Source of the DNA: Neolentinus lepideus HHB14362 ss-1
Lineage: Eukaryota; Basidiomycota; Agaricomycetes; Gloeophyllales; Gloeophyllaceae
Assembly (NCBI GenBank): GCA_001632425.1
Contig: KV425585.1
Coordinates: 5,203-69,202 of the forward strand
Length of the DNA: 64,000 bases
Reading direction: 5' to 3'
Shown: positions 1 through 10,311 of the stretch, piece after piece
Position numbering within the stretch: position 1 is the first letter of the stretch
Layout of the letters: the number at the start of each line of letters is the position of its first letter
Notes under the pieces: generated by a model
The model's database searches: none
Seen by the model: the letters and a program-made list of their open reading frames with translations, nothing else
What the model was told of the DNA's origin: nothing
Program-made: the position numbers and the translations under genes

Positions 1-948
1 CAGCCCGGGTTCCGGGGCAATGTATGGCGCAGCCCGGGGCATTAATACATTACACTTAAAACATTACTGGGTATTGCATAAGGGTTTGTTAAAATATTAG
101 ACATGTAATACATTATTATTACAGCACCGGCTGGGTGCAGAAGACTCAGGGAGAACGCAATAGGGACGATAAACGCAGAGGTAAATGCAAGACCTCACGC
201 CGAGGTCTTCTTAGAACGCAATTCAGACGCAACGAGGCTTTGAGATGTGAACTGTGAGGTAAAATTCGCTGCTTGAAAGGAATATACAGGACGCCTAAAG
301 TACTAAGTGACCCGAAGTCTAAGAAACCGCTAAGTCCGAGACCGCCCTAACGCTCCATGCGTCTACAATCAGAAAATACAACCAGAAATGCGCCGCCGAG
401 TCTCGCTCAACTCCCAAGCCGCTCGCCAATCGTTCGCCGCATACCGCTCTCATTCCGAAGCACTCTAGGTGGGTCAGGAACCGCCGCCCCAGGGAAGCTC
501 CTTCCATCTTGAGCCCGTACAGCGCCTCGGTGCGTTGTGACGACTCGTGCTTGATGACCATCACCTCGAACTTCATAAGGAGGGCTGACCGAGTGTTGCG
601 ACGGCACCGGACCGAAACGGGGGCCCACGGCATCCTATCGTACGACGACCAATGACCGCTGAGTTATTGCGAGGTCGGACGGAAGATAAGATCAGCTGGT
701 TTGTGTCAGGAAGACCGATATGAGTGACTCAGCGTGTTTCGGCGCTTGATGGATGCACCGAGTGCTGTGACTCGCTGCCACGGAGAGAGTAGGCTGAGTT
801 CCGGAGGTTCCGAGGATCATTGTATCATATGGAAGAGGCAGGGTGTTGAGTAAGCGTCGCCGATGCCATCGGTTCCATCATCCGAGCGCATAAGCAACAT
901 TCGACAGCCTCGGCATATCCTGAGTCATCGAATTGAGTCCCGGTATAG
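1..948. other. Left edge: no gene recognised; gag and 5' LTR not visible
   Basis: No forward reading frame of useful length lies ahead of the pol frame of the retrotransposon that follows, and I recognise no capsid or zinc-knuckle motif. The 3' LTR termini and its TATA region are not repeated here, so the 5' LTR is either left of the window or lost. Small repeats are present: CAGCCCGGG occurs at 1-9 and 30-38, and TAATACATTA at 43-52 and 106-115. Open frames on the minus strand (for example 319-633) have no recognisable domain and I treat them as chance. The segment may be a decayed gag region or unrelated flanking DNA. Confidence 0.5.
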
Positions 949-3759
949 CACCAACAGGCATGCGACGCGGCGAGGTGTCCACTGCTCGGCGGTGATGTCA
1001 GTATCCGGCGGTGCGCGTCCTCGGGGATCGCCGATGTATTGAGTCGTAGCTCAGTGAACACTCGGAGATTCGTCGGTGATCTCGGCGCTTTCCGCATCGT
1101 GTCGAACACGCCGAAAACGCGTTTTCAGAGGCTAGCGACGTTGGAGGCCTATCAGTGGATAATTGACAAATGGGACGATGGCCTGTCATTACCGGATCTC
1201 TTTGCACTAGAAGACGATGAACGCCCCCTTCGGGAATGGGCACATGAGGTAATTGATGGGCTACATGAATTAACCACTTACCCGAAGGTGGTATGTCAGG
1301 ACTACGTTGATTGCTTTTGCGTGACCGAGCTAAATGGGGTACAAGTCCCTGCCAATGCTTACCCGAGCATGCAAAGGAATGCTGCAGTAACACGCGACTT
1401 TCGGTGTTTGATCCCCAAACCGTTAGTCGTGGTGGTGCAGATTAATGGCAGGCCTGCTAAGGCACTGCTGGACTCTGGATCTTTGGCTGACTTCATGTCC
1501 TATGACTTAGCCAATCAGCTAAAGGTTTCGAAAATGGAGCTTGAAAAGCCCTTACCAGTCCAGTTGGCCATCCAGGGTTCTCGATCTAAGGTTAATTGGG
1601 GTGCCAAGGCATGCCTACAGTATCAGACCATCGATTCGGAACGATATTTCGATTTGATCAACTTACAGAGTTATGATCTCATACTTGGAACACCGTTTAT
1701 GTTCCAGCATGATTTGATGATCGGGCTAAACCCACCTAAAGTAGTTGTCGGCAGTGCCAAACCCTTACTGATTAAAGGGGAAGGCGTCCGGTTACTCGAA
1801 TCACGAGCAGCTGACTTGTTGGACGAGAACCTGGACCAGGTTCGGCGCGAATTGATGGATTACGCGCGACCTATCTTCCTCAACGGGAGGGAGGCACCTC
1901 TGCCACCCTTTCGAGCGGTGAACCACTCAATTCCCCTAAAAGATGACACCAAAGTTTATTCCTGGCGCCCCTCTCGGTGCCCGGATGCTCAGCGGGAAAA
2001 TTGGATAGAGAAGCGGGATGCGTACCTTAAAAGTGGGCGCTGGAAGCCCACTCATTCCAGGAATGCCTCGCCAATGTTGTTACTTACGAAACCTGGCACT
2101 GGCGTGAAAGGGATACCCCCTCAGCTTTGTATTGCTGTGGACCTACGTGAGCGAAACGCGAACACCGTAAAGCTTACAACACCGTTGCCTGACATAGAAG
2201 GTATCCTCCGCCGTGTGGCGAAGAAGCGTTACCGGTCTATCCTGGATCAAAAGGATGCCTATGAGCAGGTGCGGATAGTTCCTGAGCATGTGGAACGTAC
2301 CGCTATGACCACTCCCGATGGAAACATGGCAAGCCTCGTATTGCAACAAGGTGATTGCAACGGGCCCGCGACTTTCCAAGCATTGATGACGCACATATTC
2401 GCCGAACACCTTGGTGTGGTCCTTGACGTGTACCTGGATGACATCATTATCTATACGGATACATTAGAGGAACACATATGGGTGTGTAAAATGGTGATTG
2501 ATACCCTAAAGCACGAAAAGCTTTTTTTAGGTGAGAAGAAAGCACGATTCCTTACCAAGGAAGTGCGTATTTTGGGACGGATTGTTGACGACATGGGAAT
2601 CCGGATGGATGCTGACAAGGTGGATAGTGTTGTGGCCTGGAAAACCCCCACGAATCGCGATTTGCTGCGTGGATTTCTGGGTTCAGTGGGGTACCTCGCT
2701 GATGACTTGGCAGGCGTGCGTATTCCGATGGGGATATTGTCTTCATTGACTGGGGACGCTGTGAGCTTTCGATGGGATCACACTCATCAGCGTGCATTCG
2801 AAGAGATTAAACAAATCATTGAGGCTCACCGTAAGCACCATCACCGTCCTTTGGATTACTCCAAGGAGGCGGAACCTATCTTCCTCATCACCGATGCTTC
2901 TCATGGTGGGCTGGCTGGCGTGATCAGCCAGGGACCCGACTTCAAGCGTGCCCGCATAGCCGCCTTCTACTCGGCCAAGATGAACACAACGCAGTTGAAC
3001 TACGCCGTCCACGAGCAGGAGATGCTCGCGGGGGTGGAGTCCATGCTGCGTCATCGCGATATCCTACAGGGAGCGCATTTTACATGGTTAACGGACCATA
3101 AAGGTCTAATCCATCTTTTGAAACAGAAAACTCTCACCGGTCGACAGGCGCGCTGGCTGGAAAAGATCTCTGAGTTTGATTTTGGTATCGAGTACATACC
3201 TGGAACTGAGAACGTGCTCGCGGATGCATTATCACGCATATATTTGGATGACTTACCGGGAACTGTGCGCGCCAGGTCAGAATACACCTATTTTGATGAT
3301 GAGGCCCAAAATGACCAGCTGGCGTCGCATGGTATTTCGATGCCTGTCCTCGTTGGCGTTGAAGCTCTTGCGTTGGCTCCCGCCGAGACAGGACGTCCTG
3401 AAACCTCTCGTGAGTTTGCAAAACGTATATGGAAGCTGACCTTGATTGGTCCTCGTGAGCCCAATCAGGAGGGAGGGGATAGCCAAACAAAACGAGCAAA
3501 AACATCTGGGAAGCGCGCTGAGAACAAGGACAACCAGAAGCACCCAAACGAGGAAGTGGCACAGCTGCTCGCGGACTCAGATGAGGATTGGAACAGACAT
3601 GAGGCGGAAGCCCAGACTGAGGTGGCTGAGCTGATGGCCAAACAAGGAAAGGTACCCCCTGTGGTGTCAGAAGCAGATGATGACGAGCCAGACCACGGGC
3701 TGCTGGAATACATCAATGGACATGAAGGTATTAGCCTCGAAGAGGCTGTAACTAACTGA
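949..3759 (+). CDS. Retrotransposon Pol, first part: protease, reverse transcriptase, RNase H
   Basis: The frame is open from 949, with no clear ATG start; the usable protein begins near 1039, and residue numbers count from there. A pepsin-like retroviral protease has its active-site DSG at about residue 145. The reverse transcriptase carries the YLDD catalytic box at about residues 465-468. RNase H begins near a catalytic Asp at about residue 619 (motif ITDAS) and contains the usual TDHKGL and DALSR motifs of gypsy elements. The tail (about 760-906) is hydrophilic and Lys/Glu-rich. The frame ends at a TGA (3757-3759), and the same frame then continues into integrase, so this was probably one polyprotein. 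No gag domain precedes it, and the upstream frame has stops at 934 and 946. Confidence 0.9.
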   Translation, partial: HQQACDAARCPLLGGDVSIRRCASSGIADVLSRSSVNTRRFVGDLGAFRIVSNTPKTRFQRLATLEAYQWIIDKWDDGLSLPDLFALEDDERPLREWAHEVIDGLHELTTYPKVVCQDYVDCFCVTELNGVQVPANAYPSMQRNAAVTRDFRCLIPKPLVVVVQINGRPAKALLDSGSLADFMSYDLANQLKVSKMELEKPLPVQLAIQGSRSKVNWGAKACLQYQTIDSERYFDLINLQSYDLILGTPFMFQHDLMIGLNPPKVVVGSAKPLLIKGEGVRLLESRAADLLDENLDQVRRELMDYARPIFLNGREAPLPPFRAVNHSIPLKDDTKVYSWRPSRCPDAQRENWIEKRDAYLKSGRWKPTHSRNASPMLLLTKPGTGVKGIPPQLCIAVDLRERNANTVKLTTPLPDIEGILRRVAKKRYRSILDQKDAYEQVRIVPEHVERTAMTTPDGNMASLVLQQGDCNGPATFQALMTHIFAEHLGVVLDVYLDDIIIYTDTLEEHIWVCKMVIDTLKHEKLFLGEKKARFLTKEVRILGRIVDDMGIRMDADKVDSVVAWKTPTNRDLLRGFLGSVGYLADDLAGVRIPMGILSSLTGDAVSFRWDHTHQRAFEEIKQIIEAHRKHHHRPLDYSKEAEPIFLITDASHGGLAGVISQGPDFKRARIAAFYSAKMNTTQLNYAVHEQEMLAGVESMLRHRDILQGAHFTWLTDHKGLIHLLKQKTLTGRQARWLEKISEFDFGIEYIPGTENVLADALSRIYLDDLPGTVRARSEYTYFDDEAQNDQLASHGISMPVLVGVEALALAPAETGRPETSREFAKRIWKLTLIGPREPNQEGGDSQTKRAKTSGKRAENKDNQKHPNEEVAQLLADSDEDWNRHEAEAQTEVAELMAKQGKVPPVVSEADDDEPDHGLLEYINGHEGISLEEAVTN
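3757..3759 (+). other. Single in-frame TGA splitting pol between RNase H and integrase
   Basis: The reading frame upstream (949-3756) and downstream (3760-6165) is the same, and this TGA is the only stop in about 5.2 kb. It sits in the linker between the RNase H tail and the integrase zinc domain, so no catalytic motif is interrupted. Two readings fit: a recent inactivating mutation (for example TGG to TGA), or a programmed readthrough codon. The sequence alone cannot separate them. Confidence 0.85.
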
Positions 3760-6168
3760 TATTCTGAGGATCCTTGGTTCAGGAACATTATCGAGAAACC
3801 TAAAGAATACAAGAACTTCTTAATTCAGGAAGGAAAGATATATTTACAGTTACAGGACCAGCTCGTGCTATGCATACCGAAAATCCTAGTAAACGGCCGT
3901 AGCGCTAGGGAGTTGGCAATCGCTAACGCCCATTTGCTTCTTGCCCATCTAGGGTCGAGAAAAACCTTAGATCTCCTCCGAGACCACGTCTGGTGGCGGG
4001 AGATGGTTCATGATGTCAAATCCTATTGTCATACGTGTCTAGTCTGCAATCGAAGCAAACCTTCGACACAGAAACCTTACAGTTTGTTAAACCCGCTCCC
4101 CGTGCCTAGCCGGCCATGGGAAGCAATTGGTATTGATTTCGTGGGACCGTTCCCCGAGTCAAAGAACTGGGACGGATCTTTTGATTCCATCACTGTGATT
4201 ATTGACCTACTTACGGCCATGGTTCACTTGGTCCCAAGCAGGGACAATTACAAGGCAAGACACGTCGCTGAACTGGTTTTCTCAGAGGTATACAAACACC
4301 ACGGGTTACCCCGAGCTATCATAAGTGACCGAGATGTTTTATTTACCTCTCACTTCTGGGGCCGGCTGCACGAATTGATGAAGGTAAAACTTAGGATGTC
4401 GAGCGCTTACCACCCTCAGTCAGATGGGTCTACGGAGCGCGCAATCAAGACAATCACTCAAATGCTCAGGCAATGTATAGGCGCTAAGCAATCGGACTGG
4501 GTCCAGAAGCTTCCCGCCATTGAGTTTGCTATCAATATAGCACGATCCGAAAGCACTGGGTATGCACCATTCTTTTTGAATACTGGGCGTCTACCGCGAT
4601 CAATGGTCTGGAATTCGGCCAAATCTGACGAATACCCGGGAGTACGGGTATACGCTCAACGAGTCAAGCAGGCGATCATGGCCACGCATGATAGTATAAT
4701 ATCCACGCGGACCAAGCAGATCAGGGACGCCAATAGACGGTGTCGACCTTCTCCCTTCAAGGAAGGTGATCTAGTTTATTTGTCTACTAAGAACCTTCGT
4801 TTCCCTAAGGAATTATCCCGAAAGCTCCTGCCTAAGTGGATGGGACCTTACAAGATCGAGCGGGACTTCGGAAACAACTCCTACTGCCTGGAGCTACCCA
4901 CCAACTTGCAGAGCCGAGGAATACACAATGTATTTCACTCGTCTCTGCTACGGATTCACGAACCAAATGATGACCGCCTATTTCCGGGGCGGTCTGAAAC
5001 TCAGGTACTCATTACCGACGAGCAGGCTACCTCAGCGCTCGAGTGGGAAGTTAATTGCATCCTCTGCCATAAGGGCAAAGGACGACAGTCTGTATTCGAG
5101 GTGGAGTGGAAGTCTGGTGATCGTATGTGGCTTCCATATCAGGATGTGGCACATTTGACTCCGTTCCGCTCATACCTGGATGCTTCCGGTGTGGATGACA
5201 TCGGACGCTTACCCGAGGGAACAGGAAAGCCGCCCTCTACTGACCCTCAGATTTATCATGGCAAACTGGATTTACAGTCTATTGCTATAAATTCGATTAG
5301 CTTCTCTCCTGCTCCCCCTCGGCAATCCAACCCAAGTCTATCTGCTATCTCTCTCGACGCCCTCCCTGCTCTAATGTCTACCACCACGCCCTTACCCGAT
5401 TTCCCGAAGATGACTCGCGACTTCGATGCCGGAACCGTCAAGTTCCAAGCCGGTAATGGGTTCGTCATCTCGTACACCCATGCTCAGGTCGCCGCATTCT
5501 GGTCATTCCAGACCATGCTTCGCTCCGGGAACCTGCCTGAAACCATCACTATTCCAGGTGGCTACAGCCTCTTCGCACATCACTACAACAAAAACACCAG
5601 GCAGTCTAGGCTGCCTTTGTTCGACGTATCTGAGCGACGCGCTCAGATCACCGGACCGGATCTCCCCCTTCATCTGTTTATCGGGAAGAACCCTAAGGTC
5701 GGTGCGGTGGACCCCGATCTCATAATCACTCCAGAACAGCGTGAAATCATTCACGACAACTCTTTTACTCTCATGGCGAAAAACAACTATCATTACAAGC
5801 GCGTCCAGAAGAACATCGCTGAACGCACCGAGATCCGGCGCCGTCGCGAGGCTGGACTCCCCGTGGACCCCCCTCCCAGAGGTCAAGGCCGAAGGAAGCG
5901 CCACCGAGGACCGTCGCATGGAACAGCCATCGGGGCAACCGCCGCTATAGGGGGAACCGACGACGTTACCATGATAGAAGCTGGAGCTAAGGGGGCAGAT
6001 GAACTACCGGAGGAACCGGAGACCCGTGTGGCTGGAGGATCGGGTGAGGGATCATCTAACGATAAGTCCATTGGAGGACTTCACTTCAAGCGTAAGACTC
6101 CGGTGCCTTCTCCCGAGGATGACGATGAACTTATCGACTGGGACGACGACGAGTTGGAATCGAAGTAG
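3760..6168 (+). CDS. Retrotransposon Pol, second part: integrase with chromodomain-like region and long acidic tail
   Basis: The first ATG-type start in the ORF is near 3865; residues are counted from there. An HHCC zinc-binding domain is visible (His at about 23 and 28, Cys pair at about 58 and 61). The catalytic core has Asp91, Asp155 and Glu191, which gives the D-D-35-E spacing of retroviral-type integrases. A GPY-like segment and then a chromodomain-like stretch (about residues 395-435, motif VEWKSGDRMWLP) follow. About 300 further residues have no domain I recognise and end in an acidic Asp/Glu run. There is no internal stop. Translation would need readthrough of the TGA at 3757 or internal initiation. 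Confidence 0.88.
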   Translation, partial: YSEDPWFRNIIEKPKEYKNFLIQEGKIYLQLQDQLVLCIPKILVNGRSARELAIANAHLLLAHLGSRKTLDLLRDHVWWREMVHDVKSYCHTCLVCNRSKPSTQKPYSLLNPLPVPSRPWEAIGIDFVGPFPESKNWDGSFDSITVIIDLLTAMVHLVPSRDNYKARHVAELVFSEVYKHHGLPRAIISDRDVLFTSHFWGRLHELMKVKLRMSSAYHPQSDGSTERAIKTITQMLRQCIGAKQSDWVQKLPAIEFAINIARSESTGYAPFFLNTGRLPRSMVWNSAKSDEYPGVRVYAQRVKQAIMATHDSIISTRTKQIRDANRRCRPSPFKEGDLVYLSTKNLRFPKELSRKLLPKWMGPYKIERDFGNNSYCLELPTNLQSRGIHNVFHSSLLRIHEPNDDRLFPGRSETQVLITDEQATSALEWEVNCILCHKGKGRQSVFEVEWKSGDRMWLPYQDVAHLTPFRSYLDASGVDDIGRLPEGTGKPPSTDPQIYHGKLDLQSIAINSISFSPAPPRQSNPSLSAISLDALPALMSTTTPLPDFPKMTRDFDAGTVKFQAGNGFVISYTHAQVAAFWSFQTMLRSGNLPETITIPGGYSLFAHHYNKNTRQSRLPLFDVSERRAQITGPDLPLHLFIGKNPKVGAVDPDLIITPEQREIIHDNSFTLMAKNNYHYKRVQKNIAERTEIRRRREAGLPVDPPPRGQGRRKRHRGPSHGTAIGATAAIGGTDDVTMIEAGAKGADELPEEPETRVAGGSGEGSSNDKSIGGLHFKRKTPVPSPEDDDELIDWDDDELESK

Positions 6169-6180
6169 ACGAGCTACTTC

Positions 6181-6189
6181 GGAGGGAGG
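6181..6189 (+). promoter_or_regulatory. Polypurine tract of the retrotransposon
   Basis: A nine-base all-purine run (ggagggagg) ends two bases before the inferred LTR start. This is the position expected for the plus-strand primer of reverse transcription in LTR elements. Confidence 0.7.
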
Positions 6190-6191
6190 TA

Positions 6192-6509
6192 TGTGAGGAT
6201 CCGGGCCTGGACAGTCCGGCGCTTGCGCCTCCGAATGATTTAGCCGCCCGTGGTGTCTAAGCGTGCTGAGTGTGGCTGGTAAGCTCACTCAGCCAGGAGT
6301 AAAGACTTTCCTTTCTTATTAATTCTATCGTAATATCTCTTACTCACTCTTGTAAACTTACTGTTGCGTCATACTAGAAAATGTCTATAAAAGAAGCGGT
6401 AGTTTACGATGTACGACAGGACTCGCACAATTGAGACTTTATAACCGTCTTACCGTGTGAACTAACCTCTTCGCGTGTGCGGTTACCGACTCTAGTCGCT
6501 GACCTCACA
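6192..6509 (+). repeat. 3' long terminal repeat (318 bp)
   Basis: The segment starts TGTGAGG and ends CCTCACA, a perfect 7-bp inverted terminal repeat with the canonical TG...CA ends. It follows the polypurine tract directly and contains a TATA-like box at 6386-6392, as expected for U3/R. The second LTR is not in the window, so the boundaries rest on terminal structure alone. The base pairs after 6509 (ctacc) would be the target-site duplication if the same five bases precede the missing 5' LTR. Confidence 0.8.
6386..6392 (+). promoter_or_regulatory. TATA-like box inside the LTR
   Basis: TATAAAA lies about 195 bp into the LTR, a normal distance for an LTR promoter. It points rightward, toward the gene that starts at 6695, 303 bp downstream. 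Confidence 0.55.
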
Positions 6510-6694
6510 CTACCACTTTAAATTGCCGCCGGCAAATGGCACGCTTCCTCTATTACATCGGTGACGGGATAGCAAGTCTACGTTATCCTCCACGCCAACC
6601 CAAACGCTGCATCATGCTCGGTGTTGACATCTGCTAATGACTCTCTGCTACGCTACAACAACACTGGCTCGAGATCCCCAAGTGGATTGAAAAA

Positions 6695-9600
6695 ATGGCC
6701 GCTCCATCTCCCATGATTCCACCGAGGACGGGCTCATCACTCGAAGTGACGAAGCGGACCTATACCCATAAGCACGCTCGTATATTTATTGGTCCTATGC
6801 CGGAGAAAGTGGTATCCCAGTCTGAAGCTCTGGTCCGTGAGAAGAAAAGGCATTGGTTCAAGCGTAGTAATCCAAGGGACACAAGCGACTCGGACTCGGA
6901 TGTGAATGCTTTTATCAGAGACCGCGCATTCCGCATATTCCACCGCATTAGCGAGGATGGAGACAGCTGGAAAGACGAAGCAGAAAGAGGAAAAGTGGAC
7001 GAGTTGCTCGATCGCTGGAAGGATAGCGACTGGGGCAAGGTGTGGAAGCGGCGGGCTACTGACCCTACTACGAACCAGGGGTGGGTCGGGAATACCTTCG
7101 AGATAGGGACTTTTCTGGGTATCAATCTACTTGAGCTGCCGGAAGAGCGTCCTGTGAATGTGAAGGCACCAGTAGCTTCTAAAGGTGCATCCAGCTCTCG
7201 GGTACACTTCGACGCTGCTTCCTCTACGGGACCTGTCGAGACATTCGTGACAGCACCTTCGGAGCTGAGTCCTTCCGGATTTTCTCTCGCGGCGACAACT
7301 CCCCTTGCACATCCTTTCCACCTACAACCCACAATACCTGAAGATCACGAGCTTGCTCGACCCATCAGCACGTCCTCCAGTATCACACCATTACTAATAC
7401 CTGCCTTTGCTGAACAAAGAGACGAGCTTCCTAATGAAGTCCATTCCGAAGTTCCACGACGACCTGTTCTCAAGTCGGCGAGCCGTGTCAATGCACTCAG
7501 TGACAATCAAATCAGCAACTTTCCCACTCCGGAAGGCTCATATTTCCCTAATGGTGATGGGAAGGGTAAATTGGTCCGTTATTCGGCGGCTCTGGAGGAA
7601 TCGCCTGCCTCTCCTAGGGAAGTCCTCGCTAGGACTGGGAGCTCGATAGACGCGACTAGTGCTGGGGCGGTCACGACTGGTCCTCCCTCAACTGCAGAAA
7701 CGAAATGGAGCGATGTAGCCATGAGAGGTAAAGCTATGACGAGATGATGTGCTTCTATATTGTTGGCTCAAGGCCGTACTCTGCAGATCGGATGATTGTC
7801 AGAGTGTCCTACTCTGAAGAAGAATCACTCGGGCCAGATTTTGACGAATACCAAAATCGGAGTGGTCGTTACGACTACGAGGACATGGGCGAATTCCTGG
7901 TCATCTGGCGGAAAGACCGACTGGAACTATATGAGGATTATGTATGTTATACTCTATCACAGTCGATCCCTTGGGATTTAAGTCCACCGCTAGCATACAC
8001 CAGGCAAGGAGCGGATTACTGGTCACAAGCATTTCTCTTTCCTCGTGCCATTCGATTCTCCACGTACAAAGTTATACCTGTACTCATTTGTGGACATGTC
8101 TTTCTGTCTGACATGTCCACCTACGCCCGTGCACAGTGACTCCAAGCGCAGGCGGCTCTTCCATCGAGCGAAGAGAGGTATCAATATATTCATTTTCAAG
8201 CTCAAGAGCCGCAGCAGGGCGACGGAATGGGCGTGGAACATCTGGTAAACGTAATGTGCACCGTTGCCAATTACTTTTGTTGCTAATTTCGCGTAGGAGA
8301 CGTTTGATAGGCAAGTTGCCTTCTCATCTTGACATCCATTCCCCTGTCCTGGATACTCGAGTTCGAATATCAATCCCGGGTTTCGATGAGAAGGACGACG
8401 AGGACAAGGGTTACGCTATGCTCAGTCGAGATAATGTCATCCGCTTATGTCGAAAGACTCTGAAGACTGTGAAAGACTGGGAGTACCTCGTGGAGGGCCC
8501 ACTGAAAGAAGGCACTGCCACTCTCCAGTTAGCGTGGCGGATGGACACGAAGCTTGACTGGGTGTGGGATCCCCAGGATTCTGAGGGAGAGCGGAAACCT
8601 TGGGATGTCATCCGCGGTCTCGTTTTGAAGCAGGTTTGTCGCATGATGTTCCCTCTGTGTGAGCCCTCAGAATATTGACTTGAATTAGGGAGGTAAGCCT
8701 GCGCATCTCGAGGTGCGCCTGGCACGGCATTTTCCGACACACTTGCACCTCAGAGACGGGGCGCATATGACCGAACCACCAGCCATCGAAGGCTATCTCG
8801 ACCGCATCCGGCCCAATGCGCTGGGCAAGCAATCCGTGTATCTGTCAACACACAGCGGCCTCATTTTTGTATTGAACCCGAACAACCCACACCCACCTTC
8901 TCCCCCAGGTATACCTCTGAACAACAAAAGCTCGCCGCGTGACGCCGAGATCAGGCGCGGCATGTGGCAGATCTTGGAAGCTCAAGGCGTTACCGACATG
9001 CGCAATATCCTCGTTGTCAGGAGAGCTTTCCAGCATACGGTGCATCAGATGGAACAGAGCTTCAATGCACAAGCGTTTGCTGGGGATGGGCAGGGTTTGA
9101 GTGATGAGATCGAAAGGGACGAGACCGACTTGGAAGATGAAGGTGGCGAGGAAGGGTTGAGTAAGAGTGGGAACAAGCTGAGACTAAAGATGAAGCGCTC
9201 GTTTGAACTCGTACTGAAGAACGGGCATATTTTCCGCTTCGAAGTAACAATACCACCTTCCTCTGCATACCCGCTGCTCACGTCGAGATTCACAGGCTCA
9301 CTCATGCCGCGTCGCCTTGCAATGGATCGACCAGCTGCGGGCACTGGCTAGGTATTGGCAGCATCGTCACCGCATCGACACACGTGAAGAGATGAACATC
9401 GTGCAGCTTGGAACAGGACGAGCACGACCGACGCCGCGGGTATATCGTGACGGGCGTATGATGCACGTGCTTCCGCCAGATCCTGAAGCCTCGCTTCCTG
9501 ACCTCAGCAATATTTATAACTGGTGCTTGCTGGAGAATTGCAGGCCTATTCTAAAGGGCGGTAAGATATTCGTGCGGAAAGGATTGAGGGGGCGGTACAA

Positions 9601-10151
9601 GTGCGTTCATTACGTACAGCTGGGAAACAGACTACCCTGACCCGGCTCGTTGTAGATATGTCCAGCTGTTCCTAGTTTCTGGACATCTCGTTCAGTACCA
9701 TATTACCCCCAAGGCGTCTTTATACCACCGGAGAACCAAGCGCACAATCAGTTTACTGGATGCATACGTATGTTCCGGCTACTTTGCGGCGAAAATGCTT
9801 CCACAAGGCCAGTACAACCCGGACGCACCGCCCATGCCACGACGGTACCCCGACGGCCTGGAAACCGAGGATCTAGAAGAGGAGACAATATTCATGATTT
9901 CATATCATCCGTACCGGGCCGGTTTTTCTGATGAAGGAGGAATGAGTGCAAGTTCAAGCAAGAATATACCCAAGCTGTCGAAGAAACGCAAGATGGCAGT
10001 ATTCAGAGCACGGAGCAGGCTGGAGAGGGATACGTGGTGTTGGGCGTTGAATTGTGAAATTGACAAGACATTGAGGATGAACCGGGAGAGAGAGGAGAGG
10101 TTGAGGGATGATGGGGAGCCTATAACGGACATGAAAAACAGAGGACTCTAA
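6695..10151 (+). CDS. SPO71/Mug56-like PH-domain protein, about 1043 aa
   Basis: Seven exons join in frame: 6695-7727, 7787-7941, 7994-8244, 8297-8633, 8689-9243, 9296-9600, 9656-10151, with introns of 52-59 bp. The N-terminal part (motif HARIFIGPMPEKVV) and two PH-type regions match my memory of the Spo71/Mug56 family. The first region has SFVDMSFCLTCPPTP and RAKRGINIFIFKLKSRS. The second starts at EPPAIEGYLDRI and ends with RALARYW. The C-terminal segment with SNIYNWCLLENCRPILKGG is also typical. In yeasts this family acts at the prospore membrane during sporulation; a role here in spore or membrane biogenesis is inference. A Ser/Pro-rich, probably disordered stretch spans about residues 150-340. 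The ATG follows an A-rich leader and lies 185 bp downstream of the LTR. Confidence 0.82.
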
Positions 10152-10311
10152 TGATACCGTACGCATATGCCTTTTTTTAATACCAGCGCAGGGTCCTTAT
10201 ACTGTAAATTATGATGATCGTTATGTGGATTGTAAGGATTTCGCGGAGATGAAAGCAAAACTAGATTGATGATACGATACAGGATGCTGGTCGTGTGCAA
10301 CATTCGCTGTA

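Larger units (their letters stand above)
949..6509 (+). mobile_element. Ty3/gypsy LTR retrotransposon, 5'-incomplete, with 3' LTR
   Basis: The domain order is protease, reverse transcriptase, RNase H, zinc-binding integrase, DDE integrase core, then a chromodomain-like C-terminal segment. Integrase after RNase H is diagnostic of the Ty3/gypsy superfamily, and the protein style resembles chromoviral elements common in Agaricomycetes. The pol frame is open from 949 to 6168 except for one TGA at 3757. A polypurine tract and a 318-bp LTR follow. Gag and the 5' LTR are not seen, so the copy is probably non-autonomous now. Target-site duplications cannot be tested without the left end. Confidence 0.93.

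Noticed and set aside
3757..3759. Selenocysteine or genetic-code reassignment at the pol TGA
   Set aside because: All other genes in the window end normally, some at TGA, and fungi broadly lack selenocysteine insertion. Readthrough or mutation is simpler.
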